Origin: Lineus longissimus
Taxonomy: Eukaryota; Nemertea; Pilidiophora; Heteronemertea; Lineidae
NCBI RefSeq assembly: GCF_910592395.1
Contig: NC_088308.1
Coordinates: 1,118,001 to 1,178,000, forward strand
Length of the DNA: 60,000 nt
Direction of reading: 5' to 3'
A program made the translations under genes and the position numbers. Each line of letters begins with the position of its first letter. Position 1 is the stretch's first letter. Positions 1 through 12,500 of this stretch are shown in pieces. The notes under the pieces were generated by a model. It was not told the origin of the DNA, did not search any database, and was given only the letters and a program-made list of their open reading frames with translations.

Positions 1-921
1 CTGAAGTTGTTGCAGTAGTAGTTCCCGCGATTTGCAACGGAGTAGCCAATCGTCTAGGTAGTGATGGAGCTTGAACCCCATCACGTGAAAGGGAGCGACG
101 AAGGCTGTGACTATCATCGTAAAAATTAGGGGTGCCGATGCCAGACCGAACGGCAGGGCCCTGAATTGATACGTCTTTCCTTCGTAATGGAATCGAAGGA
201 AGTGTTGATAGTCTGGATGGATCGGTACATGTAAGTACGCATCCATTAAATCCATCGATACCGCCCAATCGTTGGGCTGTATCGCCGTTGCTATAGACCT
301 GGTGGTTTCCATCTTGAAATGAGGAACATTCAAGAAGGTGTTTAACCTGGAAAGGTCTATGATCAGCCTCCATGTCCCTGCTTTCTTGGGAACCAAGAAA
401 ACGTGGCTGTAAAAGCCGGGGGAGCATGGATCTTGAAGGACCTGGATAGCTTGCTTCTCCAGTAATGTCGCGACCTCTGCTTGGAGGGCAGAGGCCTTGA
501 CTGGGTCCTTCGGTGGCTGAACTGGGGTTGGATATATGGTAGTCGGGGGGGTACGGTTGAAATCTAGTTTCACTCCGTACCTCAACATGTTTGGGACTGG
601 GGACCCCTTTGGGCACCAATCGTCCCAAATGTCTGCAAATTTTTGCAGACGGCCCCCGACTACCGGAGTCGGCTCCTTTTTGCGTCCGGGAGGAGAAAGG
701 AGGGGGGAGTCACCTCTTCCGGCCAGCACCCCTTGGGCGAAAGGAGTGCTTAGTCGGACCGGATCCACCCTGGTTAGAGGAAGTATTTTTCCTCTTTCCA
801 GTCCGGCGACCCTCCGCTTCCCGTCGGAAGGATCCAGCAGGAGCAGGCTGACTAGGCGGGGTAGGCCTAGGCAGGACCTGCCTGGCGTACGGGATTGAAC
901 CCGATGCCTGCTGGGGCCTCT
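1..921 (-). CDS. DIRS-like retrotransposon pol, reverse transcriptase part (partial at window edge)
   Basis: Read on the minus strand, one frame is open from a stop at 922-924 down to base 1 and continues beyond the window. It has no obvious ATG, so it is probably expressed by frameshift or internal initiation from the overlapping gag frame (710 upward). In order I see VGGRLQKFADIW, then a linker, then the RT core: KAGTWRLIIDLSRLN, SMDLMDAYLHVPIHPD, FRALPFGLASAP and the catalytic YLDDWLL. The PFGL-SAP and LDDWL signatures are typical of DIRS1-group tyrosine-recombinase retrotransposons, not of LTR elements or LINEs. RNase H, methyltransferase and tyrosine recombinase domains would lie outside the window. 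The frame shows no internal stop, so this copy could be fairly young. Confidence 0.9.
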
Positions 922-2970
922 CTATCTTTCTAGCGTTAGGTAGAGAGGTCTTGGCCCTCTGTGTCGCAGTGGGGGCATATAATTTGTCCCAATCTTTCTG
1001 TGCTTGAGCCGCCTCTTGTACAGAATCTGCGAACAGGAAAGAACCGTCCATAGGAGCGGTTCTTAAGGCCCCTTCCAGCTGGAGGGATCTGATGACATTG
1101 AGAGAGCCCAGTGCGGCGTCTCTACGGAGTAGGACGCTATTTGCTGCGGTCTTGGCGGACAGCGCAATAGCGTGCCTAATCGAATGTGACAAGGATGTCA
1201 CAAGCGATTTTGTGTCATCAGATAGTGACTCATTATCTTTTAGGGATCTGGCTAGGGCCAGGTTAGTGTGCTCTGCGTAGGAGAGCACCGCTAACGTGTT
1301 TTTGGCCAGACCCTCTTGTGCTCTAAGGTCTCGGTAAGCCGAGGAGGAGGTCACCCTAGGCACGAGTTGGTCCAGCTGTACATCGTCCTTTAATATGGAA
1401 GTCGATGCTGCAGCTGGACAGCCGGCCGAGCTGACTCGATAATAGTCAGCGCGGTACTGCCTAACGGGAGGAAGTTGTGCCGTGAACAACTTCCCCGGTT
1501 TACACCAAGCTTCCGGTCCGACTGCCGGAAGGACAGGGATGGAAGTACGTTGGTGGGCGCCTTGTGAGTCTCTGATTGTACGCTCCAAAAGTTCAGAGAC
1601 TGCTAACACCGACGGGGAGGGAGGAAGGAATTCAAGTGCCCGAGTGGAGCCTTGAGAAACCTGTGGATTGGGATCCACTTCCTGTCCCCAGAGTGAAAAG
1701 GTCGGTGTTGACAAGGCTGGCAGTTCCGGCGGGGTAGGGCACAGATCCTGCGGGAGGTACGCTCTGATCAAGGATCTGAGTGTCCTCATATCCGACAGGA
1801 TACTGGCCTCCTCTGGTGACAGCTCCTCCTGATTGGGGGAGCGGTAGCCTGGCTGAGAACTCTCGAGTCGGATGGTGGGTATCCGATGGGACCAGGCGCA
1901 CCAGAGGAACCGGAACCCTGCTCCAGATGGCTGAGTCTATCAGAAAGACCTGCTACCATCTGGATGAGCTGGGACAGTTGCTGTCCCGACTCGGGTTCCG
2001 GACCCGACGTGCGGCTTCTCTCAACGACGGGCGGTTGAGGCGAGGGTGAGCGCATAAGCGAACCCTGGAAGCCGTATGTGCGGGCGAATGGGTCTTCCGG
2101 AAGCGGAAGTTGCCCATATTCTGAACTAGAGTTCAGATGTCCTCTCTGCGTAGCTCGTTCCATGGGAACGACGCCTCTGCTACGAGGAGGGGGTGGCACT
2201 TCCGGTTGGTTCCACCCAAGAGGTTGGCCAACGTAGGAAGGTGCCTGCATTTCCGGTAGGACGAAGTCCGAAACCGGAAATGCCCGTAACTCCTTCGCCG
2301 GTATGGAGCTACCGGAAGCCCTTTTAGAAGGAGGTACGGAGGGCGGAAACGCTGTTACCGAAGACGCATGGCGTTTAGGAGGTGGCGTTATAAGGTCCGG
2401 CCCTACTCTACTGTGTCCGTGAGGACTGGGGTTATTTCGCAGTAAAGACTGAGAAAAACCCCCAGTAGAGTCTTCGGTTACTGAAAAACGGGAACCCGCG
2501 TCAGTAACCGGAACTGCAATCGGCGGACCGGAAGCAGGGTGCTCCCGCGGGTACAAAGGGCTTGTACTCGGGGGAGCGGACGACAGGGGAACCGGAAGGT
2601 TCCCTGAGGTCCGGGGTATATTAAACCCTTGGAGACTTATTGGATGTAAGTCTCCCTTGGGACCACAGACATTAATAATGTCAGATCCCGCATCCTTCGC
2701 AGCCGCGGCCGGAACCGGAACTCGGCTGACGGAAGGGGTGGTGGCGGGAGGTTTGCTAGACCTCCGGGTTATATGCCCGGAAACGGAACCGGAAGAGGGT
2801 TTAGGCGTCTTCGCGGCCCGTTTCCCGCCACCAGACGCATTCCTTTGTGGTGAGACAAAGGATGCCGTCAGAGGGGTACGCCATATAAAAAATGGTACCA
2901 ATGACAATAAAAACACTGGGAACCCCAAGTAGGCCAGAAAGGACGCAATAATTAATGGAAAGGAAAACAT
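710..2970 (-). CDS. DIRS-like retrotransposon gag-type ORF, split by an apparent frameshift
   Basis: Two minus-strand frames follow each other. The first runs from ATG 2970 to TGA 1786. It is rich in Pro and Ser, starts with a hydrophobic stretch (residues 1-30) and ends in a short amphipathic segment (LIQMVAGLSDRLSHLEQG). The second ends at 710 and has ATG 1789, but it stays open further upstream with protein-like sequence (QEELSPEEASILSD just before that ATG). This suggests the frames were once one gag and a one-base indel near 1845-1860 separated them. The formal ATGA stop/start overlap at 1786-1789 may be accidental. The second part has the helical region seen in DIRS gag (SILKDDVQLDQLVP through LLRRDAALGSL) and a basic Gly/Arg-rich C-terminus. 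It overlaps the pol frame by about 210 bases in another frame, the usual DIRS arrangement. Identification rests on the adjoining RT. Confidence 0.75.
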
Positions 2971-3385
2971 GCCTACTTGAATTAAACACTATTGCAATGG
3001 ATCTGAGTCTTGTTCATTACAATAGAGCGGAGAATAGCCTACTTAACTCTACCCTACCAAGATCAAAATAATGGAGCCGGGTCGACTAAGCTAGCTAAGA
3101 AAATGTCTATAATTAAATAGACTGGACAATACTAATGCCAAGATTAGTTTGGCGGTCTACTCCGTAGGTGAATGAACCCAAAAATCGTCTAGACTTGGCT
3201 GGTTGAATTTGGTTTTAAATCGAATTCACGGCAGCTTTGAAAAAACGATGTGCTTCGTAGAAGCACAAGAGTAAAGACTGAATATGGCGGCATGAGATCG
3301 GCGCGATCTCGCGGGATCGGTCAGGGCGCCGCCTGGCGGCCGAGCTGTTAACTCAGTTCTCCCTTTAGAAAATTAAAGGGATACT
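2971..3385 (-). mobile_element. Probable 5' untranslated/terminal region of the DIRS-like element
   Basis: This non-coding stretch is upstream of the gag start on the minus strand. It holds a perfect 7-bp-arm hairpin at 3250-3266 (GTGCTTC/GAAGCAC), a GC-rich CpG-dense block at 3298-3345 and an 8-bp inverted repeat at 3361-3382 (TCCCTTTA/TAAAGGGA). DIRS elements carry terminal inverted repeats at this end, but I cannot fix the boundary because the other terminus is outside the window. The upper limit is where the UTP6 3' UTR must begin. Confidence 0.45.
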
Positions 3386-3546
3386 CTTGTGTTTGAGCCC
3401 AAATGGAGTAACATGCAAAAGTGTTCCATAGGTAAGTTTGAATGACACAAAATGAATCTTGCACATGACCAACAATCGTCTGGAGTGGCAGGTGTCATCA
3501 CCATATGGTGAGAGAAAGTCCGTAACTACAACAGACACAAACTGCT

Positions 3547-6500
3547 TCAGTCCTGGTGTCCCGTCTGTAGTATGGTGTGCCGCGATACGAACTCCTCTGT
3601 TAATCTCCCATCCAACTGCTTCATGGCTCTCCAATGAATCTTCCCAGAATTCATCGCATCACCCTCCGTCAGTTCAAGTTTGATGTAATCCAACCACAGA
3701 TCTAGAAACAGAAAGAGGAAAAATATTACAAAACTTACAAGAAAACGACCTATAATTTGTGTTTTCATCTGCACCCTTCAGCAAATCCAAGTTCTGAATA
3801 TAATTCATGTTCATCTGCTATCCCAACAAAGGCTTCAAGCTTACAGGAAAAGCCACCAACAGCGTGGGCAGAAGATCATATACATAATATCTTTCTTTGA
3901 ACGAACCTGGGTTATTGTTTCCATACTCGCTGATTGCATCCTCGTATATCTGCCTCAGTCGTACCACATCTGTCTGGTCCTGACACCGTTCAAGCATGAT
4001 AAACTTGTTGAAGAAGTTGACAGAAACAGGCTTGACCTTTGATAACCTGCAAGAGAGTTAGACAAGAGAGACATTCTTAGAAAGACTATATGCGAACTGA
4101 AACAGGGCTCTCTCAAAGGCCTGTGACTCTGGTAATGGTGGCCACTATAGCCTTGTTTTGACAATTTGAAAATTGAATGGGGGGGGGGGTATCATTTGGG
4201 TTTTATAATACATGGATTCTCGATGAATAGAAACATTGAATGACTGGGCTCTCTTACCTGTTATACTCCTCCCTGACCTTCTTGATGCTCCTGGTCAAAC
4301 CCAGCCACTCGACGTACACCTCCTTGATGGGACAACCAACACAGCTTCTCTTTGACATGCCAGCCTGAAGAAGAATACCGTTGTCAATAGAAAGGTTGGG
4401 CATTCAAATGTTGGTGGGCAAGTCGGCTTCAGAGTCATTACTGCACAGAGTTACCCTATGATATCGCTCCTTCTACCAATCAATGTATTCCCCAAATGAT
4501 ACCATTTTCTATGAACTGTCTCTTTGAGTGTGTTGCCCTGGTTCACATGCATTTAAAAAAGTTGAATAGCATAATAATGATGACTAGGAGAAACCAATGT
4601 GGAACACACCACATGCACTCACCTTAAATAAATCATTGATTTTCTCAGACTTGGCTGCAATGGCCCAGTCGATCATCAGTTGATAAATAGGTAAGGCGTC
4701 CTGCAAGAAAACGATGCAAGCATCAGAGGGGTTGAAGAGGAAGCGAAGCACAACCAGACACAAGTTGATTCCCACGTTAAAAGAAACCTAACAAGAAATA
4801 CTTGTAAAAGTGAGGAGTATTGAATGGCCCAGGTCATCTAAAGCAGGGATCAGTTCTCAATCACTGATGTGTGAGAGCCCTGGACCGTCACTAACCATAT
4901 GTAATCATTCAGGACAACCAGCAAGCATCACGGCTGGCTTGTAACCGCAGATTTCGTTTCACAACATTCCATTCACTCACATACCATACCTTTTTGTGGA
5001 CAGAATTCAGTGCCTTATTCATGATCTTAAATAGTTCCTTCTCAGGAGCGTCAGACCTAATGGCCAACTGCAGCGAGACCATCCAGAGCTGAACCGATGC
5101 TGGGTACTTGGTACTCCTAGCTAAGTTTGCCACCTCAATTGCCCTTGTGATTTGGGATGTATTCACCAGGACAGCAATCTGAAACAGAGAACTCATATTG
5201 AATGACAGGTTGAGTTGAAGGTATTGATACCCACCTGGAGGTATTGAATGTTTCACCAACACCACTCGGGTGGAGTTAAAATGTAGACCAAAACCTACGC
5301 AGCTTGAGTCTAGCTCCAAAAGATGGCACTACAAATAGCATGAAGAATTGATCAGGTAACAGACCACAACTTCTCTATATGGTCATCCGTGCTAGATAGA
5401 CGAAGTCAATCACCTGACAGCTGACAATGTGACAAGAAGTGCACCAATTTTTAATATGGATGACCCCATACTGACATCCAAGAGGCTGGAGCAAAGATCC
5501 AAGATTTCAAGCTGGCAACCAGAAATTGAGGCTCCATGACTGACACGCACTTACCCATTCTAGATACATCTCTTCGCTCACATACTTCTCCTCCTCTGCT
5601 CTCTCAAATATCTCAAGCGCCCTGGCAATCCTCTGCAAAAATTAACATAAAACTTAACTCATTTGTTCATTGCCGAGTCTAGTAAATTATACCGTTAATG
5701 TCGAGCTGCTGGGCTTGCCTTATCGATTCCTTGTGGTTCTGGGATGATGTTGTGGCGTAGATCTGCAGCACCCAGGATACACAAACTTTGAATTCTACAT
5801 CCCACACAACTGGTTACGTTAAGCACCCAGGACACACAGAACCTGGAGTCAGAGAACCCAGCCCTTTCAAAACGGGTCGACTTACAGAATCGGTGAGGCT
5901 TCTGTTCCCGGGATTCAGAGGTATCCTCTCGATACAGAACAGGAGGTAGGCGGTCCACATCACTTCTGAATCGACACAAGAGATGGAGAATAGTTAAGAA
6001 GAACGATAGATGAAAATCCCAACATCAATGGCTATGGTCGGGGGGGGGGGGCATGTTACATAACCCATGCCCCCCTCTGCTTTCATATGGCCTCCATTGT
6101 TAACCTGAAATAATGTCCTTCATCAGGAACAGCTCATACCACATCAATACAACAACAATGGTCAGAAAAGCTCCGAAGAAACTAAAACAACTTCATTAAA
6201 AGCTATTACCATTTCTGGTATGAAATTTTGATGAGCTGGCACTTTGATACTGAACAAATATCCCTAACCAGCTCCCAGTGTGATTGAACGGATGAATGAA
6301 ATAACGCATGTTATTAGACCAGGGTACACATTTTGTTCTATTTGAATGAAGTCGTAGATTTTATGACCTAACTCAATGTACAATCAATGAATAGTTAACT
6401 GAAACAAGGGCATCTGAATATAACCAAGTCCCGGAATAAAGACAAAACCAACTTTAATAAGCCTTTTAAGAGCAACCTGTAAAGTTGGTCTCCATCCGTG

Positions 6501-9500
6501 GCCTGTAATTATTTGTTTTTGGTGACATACCCACTGCCAAATTATTATATCAGTAAGACCATGAACATTTATCGGCCAATAGCTGCTCTGATGGAACATC
6601 TGTTTAGCACTTGATTTTTCCTTGACGGTGTTTAACTAACCAGTGTCTTCCACACAAACAAAACTAGTTCACTATTACAGCACTAGAGGACCCTAGCAGT
6701 GAATCCAAGACGCAGCATTCTGTTCAAAACTATCTATTGTATTTTTCATCGAGGTTATTAAAGACATTTTCTTCCAAAATTTTGCGTAAAATTTTGTAGT
6801 GTGGTCAAGAATTTGAAAGAAGAAGATAGAATCAGATACAAAATTCGAGCTTTGAATCATTCCACATTGGATATTGACCTCATCTCTGTAAGGTAAGTCG
6901 GTTTCTGTTATCATATGTCCCACATCAGAATATTTGTAAGCAACCAATCGGATCATTCTTATGAAGTGCATTGACAACTCTCATGACCGTGTCAAATCCC
7001 CAAGGTAGCTCTCTCACGCCTCACCTCCAAAGGATTGAGCCAGACCATTATCATTCACCTGCTGCATAAGAAAATGTCGCTTGATAAAAACAATGCCAGG
7101 CAGATGACTGAACAGCAGAGAGAAGCTCAAGGGAAATCAATGCTGTAGTCAGTCGTCTCAACCTCACGTGGGGTGTATGTGGAAAGTATTCCTTGCAATA
7201 GTTGACACTTCGTGGATGGACAATTTTGCTTACACATTCAGAACAAACATGATACAGCACTAGAGCTGACTATTTCTTGCAAGGGTTGAGCTTGGAGGAG
7301 ACATTTCTGATGGCTATCAAAATAAGAGCGCTCCCTGTAAATTGTTCTCTGTCCACTTGTCCAAGCCTCACCAACAGGTGAAACTGGTAACCTTAACACC
7401 AGGTTAATGGAATGATAACCTACATTAACCTATCACAAAGATCATCACTTGTTTAGAATAGAAAGAAAGAGGAGCATTCACAGAATATCTCTGTCTATTG
7501 GCTGTAAAGTTGTTTACAGGTATGCTAGGGCTTGTTTATTCTCTTTAATTATCAGGTATAGCAACTGAAGCTGTCCATGGTCAATCAAACCAATAGTCTT
7601 AACTGGCATATTTCCCCACCGTGGCATTTTTAACGATTCTCCAATTGCTTTACTTTTTTTCATTTCTCACTTCAAGCTGAGTTAGATATTTTCAACAAGA
7701 TATAAGGCAAATAACTATTGAAACGTACGCCCCACTGTGGGCATGGATTTGGAAGACAAATATGAAAGCTGAGCCTGGTGCAACAGGTAACACAGTTTGG
7801 AAGGGCACCTCCCCAACTCTCCTACCATTCCTTATTGAGCTGTTTCCTGTATTCAAGTAGTTATATGATGGTGAGGTTTTACCTTCACAGATCAGATGAT
7901 ATAAACTTGTTACAAGAGACTTTCCACAAACTGAGTCTCAGTGTCAAGATTGCTGATAAGCTCTCTCAGTGTGGTTGAGAAAGATGAATCCCTCAGCTTT
8001 GGTTAGCAATTCCTTCCTTGAATTGCTGCCCAGACTCCTCACCAGTGAGTGGGCCACGTGTTTGATTGAAAGATGCAACTGGTCTTGGTTGTGATTGATT
8101 ATAAAAGTGTAGGAGGCAATTAGAGCAATCTGTTCACTTCCTCTTCCTTGGCATGATGGATTAGCTCCTGTCAGAGTGAATACAGCCATCTAATTGGTAT
8201 TAACTAACAAACCAATTTAAGTTGTAGTGGGTTCTTCATTTGATTCTGTGAGTAGTGGGTTAACAGAGATGGCACTGCAGAGATGATACCTTTCGGCACA
8301 GCAGTGGAATATCTCGACACTGCTACTTCAGGAGAGGAAATGACTCCCTCAACTCAAAGGTGTGTCACTCTCTATAGACTGGATGCCATTAAAAGCATGT
8401 TAGCAGCACAAAACCTCACCTCAACACTCATAACTTGGATGTAACCATGCTGAAGGTTTCAATTCTCGTCCTCGCCAGTCCGGCCATGTTTGAGTTTACC
8501 TCCGACAGCAGGAGTAATCAATGTGAGTGGCTGGTGTACCTAGTCTCATATTTCACATATATTGACAACCAAGGACTCGATGCTGTTTGCCTACTTCCCA
8601 TATTTACTATTGTTCATTTGGTAATCAAGTGGGCACATGACAAGCCATAACTCAATTATATTATTGTTCTTCTGACCATGAACAATCTGCTGAAGTAGGC
8701 GTACATGCACCAACGAATCAGAACTGAATCTAATGATGACACAGAAAGTGTTTGCCATATGCAGTTACTGATGACCATGATGACCAGGAAGATAGAGCAG
8801 TAGAGATGCTTGTCAGTGTCATAGCAGTCGCAATACTTTAAAACAAGTAATTGGGTTATGTTTATGACAGTTATATTTTTGCAATTTGGGAGGCAAATTT
8901 TAACACAAAACTTGCTAAAATTTCATTTCTAATGCATTTAACCAGTCAATTTGACCAAAACATGGACTTGCTACATGAAACAAAGAAGTGAACAAATCTG
9001 CAAACCTTTGGCTGGCAACATTCCTGCCTTCCTACATGCACTGGATTAGTTAGCTCATTCTGTCGGTGTGGCATCATAAACCTCTCATTTGTCACGATAC
9101 TGATGGTCTCAAGTGTGTAAGCGACTCTGTCTTTGAAGCCAAGCTAAAGATACCACAGTTCTAGTGCCTATCAGTCACAGGGAAGACCCAAGTGCCTATT
9201 TTTAAAACGCATTGTCCAGAAAGAATACAACTTAACCGCTTCCTTCACAGGTTATGTCAGACCAATTACCATCAAATTTGTCCCTCGGTCACCAAAATGT
9301 CCTATCAACTGTGGGACAAGTGGGACAAGATGGTCAACTTTGACGGGGTGCCGCCGTTCACAGATGTTTGCCATATCATCCAAGCCCATTCAGGAGAACA
9401 CCATTAGATTATCAACAAAGTGGACTTAAACGTGGTTTAAAGTGAAAAGTAAACTGATTTATTTCAAAGGAAAACTTGGATTTTCTTCATGTGCATTATA

Positions 9501-12500
9501 CACACTAATGCAGCTTCATGCAGTTGCAGACAATGTTGTTAATTCTGTTTATTCTGACCAGCTTTCGCCCTCTGAATGCTATCAGATTGACAGCGCTATG
9601 TTTGCACAAACTTGCTGGAACATGGATTTAAAGCGAATAGTCAACAGAGCCATTCATATAGAATGTTGGAGTTTTGTAAGGGACAGTGTTCATATCATAA
9701 TGATGCATCAGAAGTTATGCCAATGCACGCTTTTTTGATCAGGTATCATAAAGTAAACAATTTTTTTTGTCAAAGACTGCCTAGTGCAAGGATGAATGTG
9801 CCCCCCCCCCCTCCCCACACAAAACATTGAGAAGATCCACACAAAGACGTAAACCAACTTGCATCATTAGCCAATCATCGATATTGTCAATAGCAAAAGC
9901 CACAGCACCATACGTTACTTCTTTAGGACATGTCTTTATTTTGACATGAATTGTGAGAAACCTGCCTAAGTTTGGTCAACATTAGCCACACAACAGCCGG
10001 GAAATTGGCACTTGAGAGAAACATATTATTAGTCAACAGAAGAAAAAGAATGGTGGAATTAAAAATAAAACGGTCGATTAGCATTCATGCGTTTTGGCCG
10101 TGTGGTCATCTGTCATCACTTGATGGCCACCTGGTGACACACCAAGCCAGCTAACATGAGAAAGTCCACGCTAGCAGTCACAGACACTGGTCCTCTAACG
10201 CACCAGTCAATAACAAAAGTGGATTTTGATGCTTTCCTGAGCGAAGACATCATAAAAGTAAATTTGGATGCACAAAGAGTAAATGCTTGATTTCCCAGGT
10301 GAGATTGTTCATGTAAGGTTTGGATGAGGCGTGCAGCTTGGTTAGAGGGGGAGGGGTGGCACCTTTCTAATGGCTTGGGACTGACATTCTCCAAGTGAAT
10401 CGCTTTGCATAAGAACTTGTGACAACCAAATACGGCAAGCTAAATTTGTAATAAAGATACTTGTGAAGAGCTTGCATGCCATTTCTGTTTTTCATTTCAC
10501 CACTGTGCAGAAAGTGACATCTGAAATACCCAGTGACTATGTGGCTTAAGTAACAACCATGTCATTTCAGCTAGCTACATTGTAAGATTGAGATTAGTTC
10601 CAATTAACCGTAATATTGTGAAATACTCACAAGCGTATCGAGTAATCCAAATATAGTTACCATTCATTGGAAGAAAGAAGGAAAATGGACTGAAATCATG
10701 TAATAGGAAAGGCACTGTTGACGCAAAACAGCACCAAAGTGATTGACTTATGGAACTCTAGCTTTTCTATTCATTGCAATATCGGTGATAAGATTTTCTG
10801 GACGGTATTTAATATGCCTCGGCGGATATCAAGGAAACTGGCATTGATTGTGTAAGAGGAAAAGAAATAAGAGGCATTAATGTTGTTGAGCATTGAAAAG
10901 GTCAAATGTTTTTGGGGACCTTTTTTGATTTGAGTGGAGCATGTTCTTTACATGGTACAAATATTCGATCAAGAATCAGATTTGTGCAGTATTTCCTCAG
11001 CTTGTTAGATGACGAGCTACTCCGTGTTCCACAGAATGTTTCGCCAGCTCGCTAAAAACACATATTGTAATTAGGCATCTCAGAAAACATTGATCTCAAG
11101 GTTCACATTAAGGTAATATGTCTCTGCACCTGCCCCCATCTCGAGAGGCAGGTCGCCCCAATCAGCCGACCAACATATTGTATTTTCAGCCTCCAAAAGG
11201 CCAGGGGTTTATGAGTGGGTTCCCAACGTCTGATCTTACTGGAGTCTTCAGATCACATCATGGTATGGCAAGTAATGTGACGTCTCTTTTACAAAGATGA
11301 CAAGCGTACAAAGTAGGTTGCTACCTGATGATATAACCTGGAGAAAGCAAAGTTCTCTGGACCTATCAGAAAGCAACTATGATGACATATCAAACGCAAC
11401 CCTTAATTAGGGAGACGGGCCGTTGTCTTGTGACAGCTAGGAGACCAGGAAGCCTGGGGTTGGGATACAGATAACTTTGGCATGATTGGTGAAGTTCAGA
11501 GACGGTTATTGTTTTTCAGGATATGGGTCATTAAGCAGCTCCAAACCAGAAAACACTAGAGGCATATTCAGATAAACACTCCCTATTAATCTGTCAGGAG
11601 ATGTTCTTTGGTGGTGGGTATAGACATAATATTTGGTCTCGAAGACATATTCTGTTAGGCCATGTTTGTCTCATGAGACTGAGAGGTGAAATAGCTTATC
11701 CTAGATGTTACATGACAGGCCTAAACAAAATGGTTTTATTCGTTGAAAAAAACTCCTAGGTTACGAAATGCTGAGTAAACAGGAATGGGTCTGAGGTGAA
11801 TGGAATATATGATGTGGACATAAAGATGCCCCACATAGATTGACTACTGTATTCTGCTGTCTGTGGCAATCACACCCGAGATATTGAACACGACAGGAAG
11901 ACTATTTGACAGATGGACCCGCTGAATATAGTAGTCTGCCAGAAAGGGGTATAGGAACGACCAAGGGTAAGAGAGATTAGGAAGCTGGGTCGTATTTATT
12001 AATGTCTTGGAGGTAGTGCTACATGATGCTGTGATTGAATGCTCGGCTGGACACACACTAGGTGTTTTGGAAGGGCCGTCCCGAGTAACACCAGGCCAGG
12101 ACTCGTCCCAATGATCCAAGGATGATAAATGTGCCACAGGCTTGACAAAATACTGGTTTTGTGCTTATATCTTAGCCAGTTCAGCCAGTCTAGGTCCACT
12201 TGTCCCCACTGGACTAAGACATGTATATTTGAACAACACAAGTGTACACTAGTTAGACAAACACAGCCTGCTCATTCCCAAGTCTATCCAAATGTCCAGG
12301 CGCACCAATTATAATGACACAAAAAAATGTAAAAATTTTACCCAAATATACCAAGGGCCAACAAGTCTGGATTTAAATGTAGGCAAACATTAGAACAATA
12401 TATCAAGTTTGATTGTCTGCCAATGAAAGCACAACACTTGATCATAACTGGCGCACTTTAGGCTAAAACCAAAACACAAATAACAAACTTCAAACGGCTA

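Noticed and set aside
710-898. Plus-strand frames overlapping the DIRS gag and pol
   Set aside because: Mirror frames of the GC-rich retroelement coding sequence on the other strand.
9192-9407. Possible plus-strand exon around 9252-9360 (a CACAG acceptor-like site, then MSYQLWDKWDKMVNFDG)
   Set aside because: No partner exon, no donor in a consistent phase and no family likeness.
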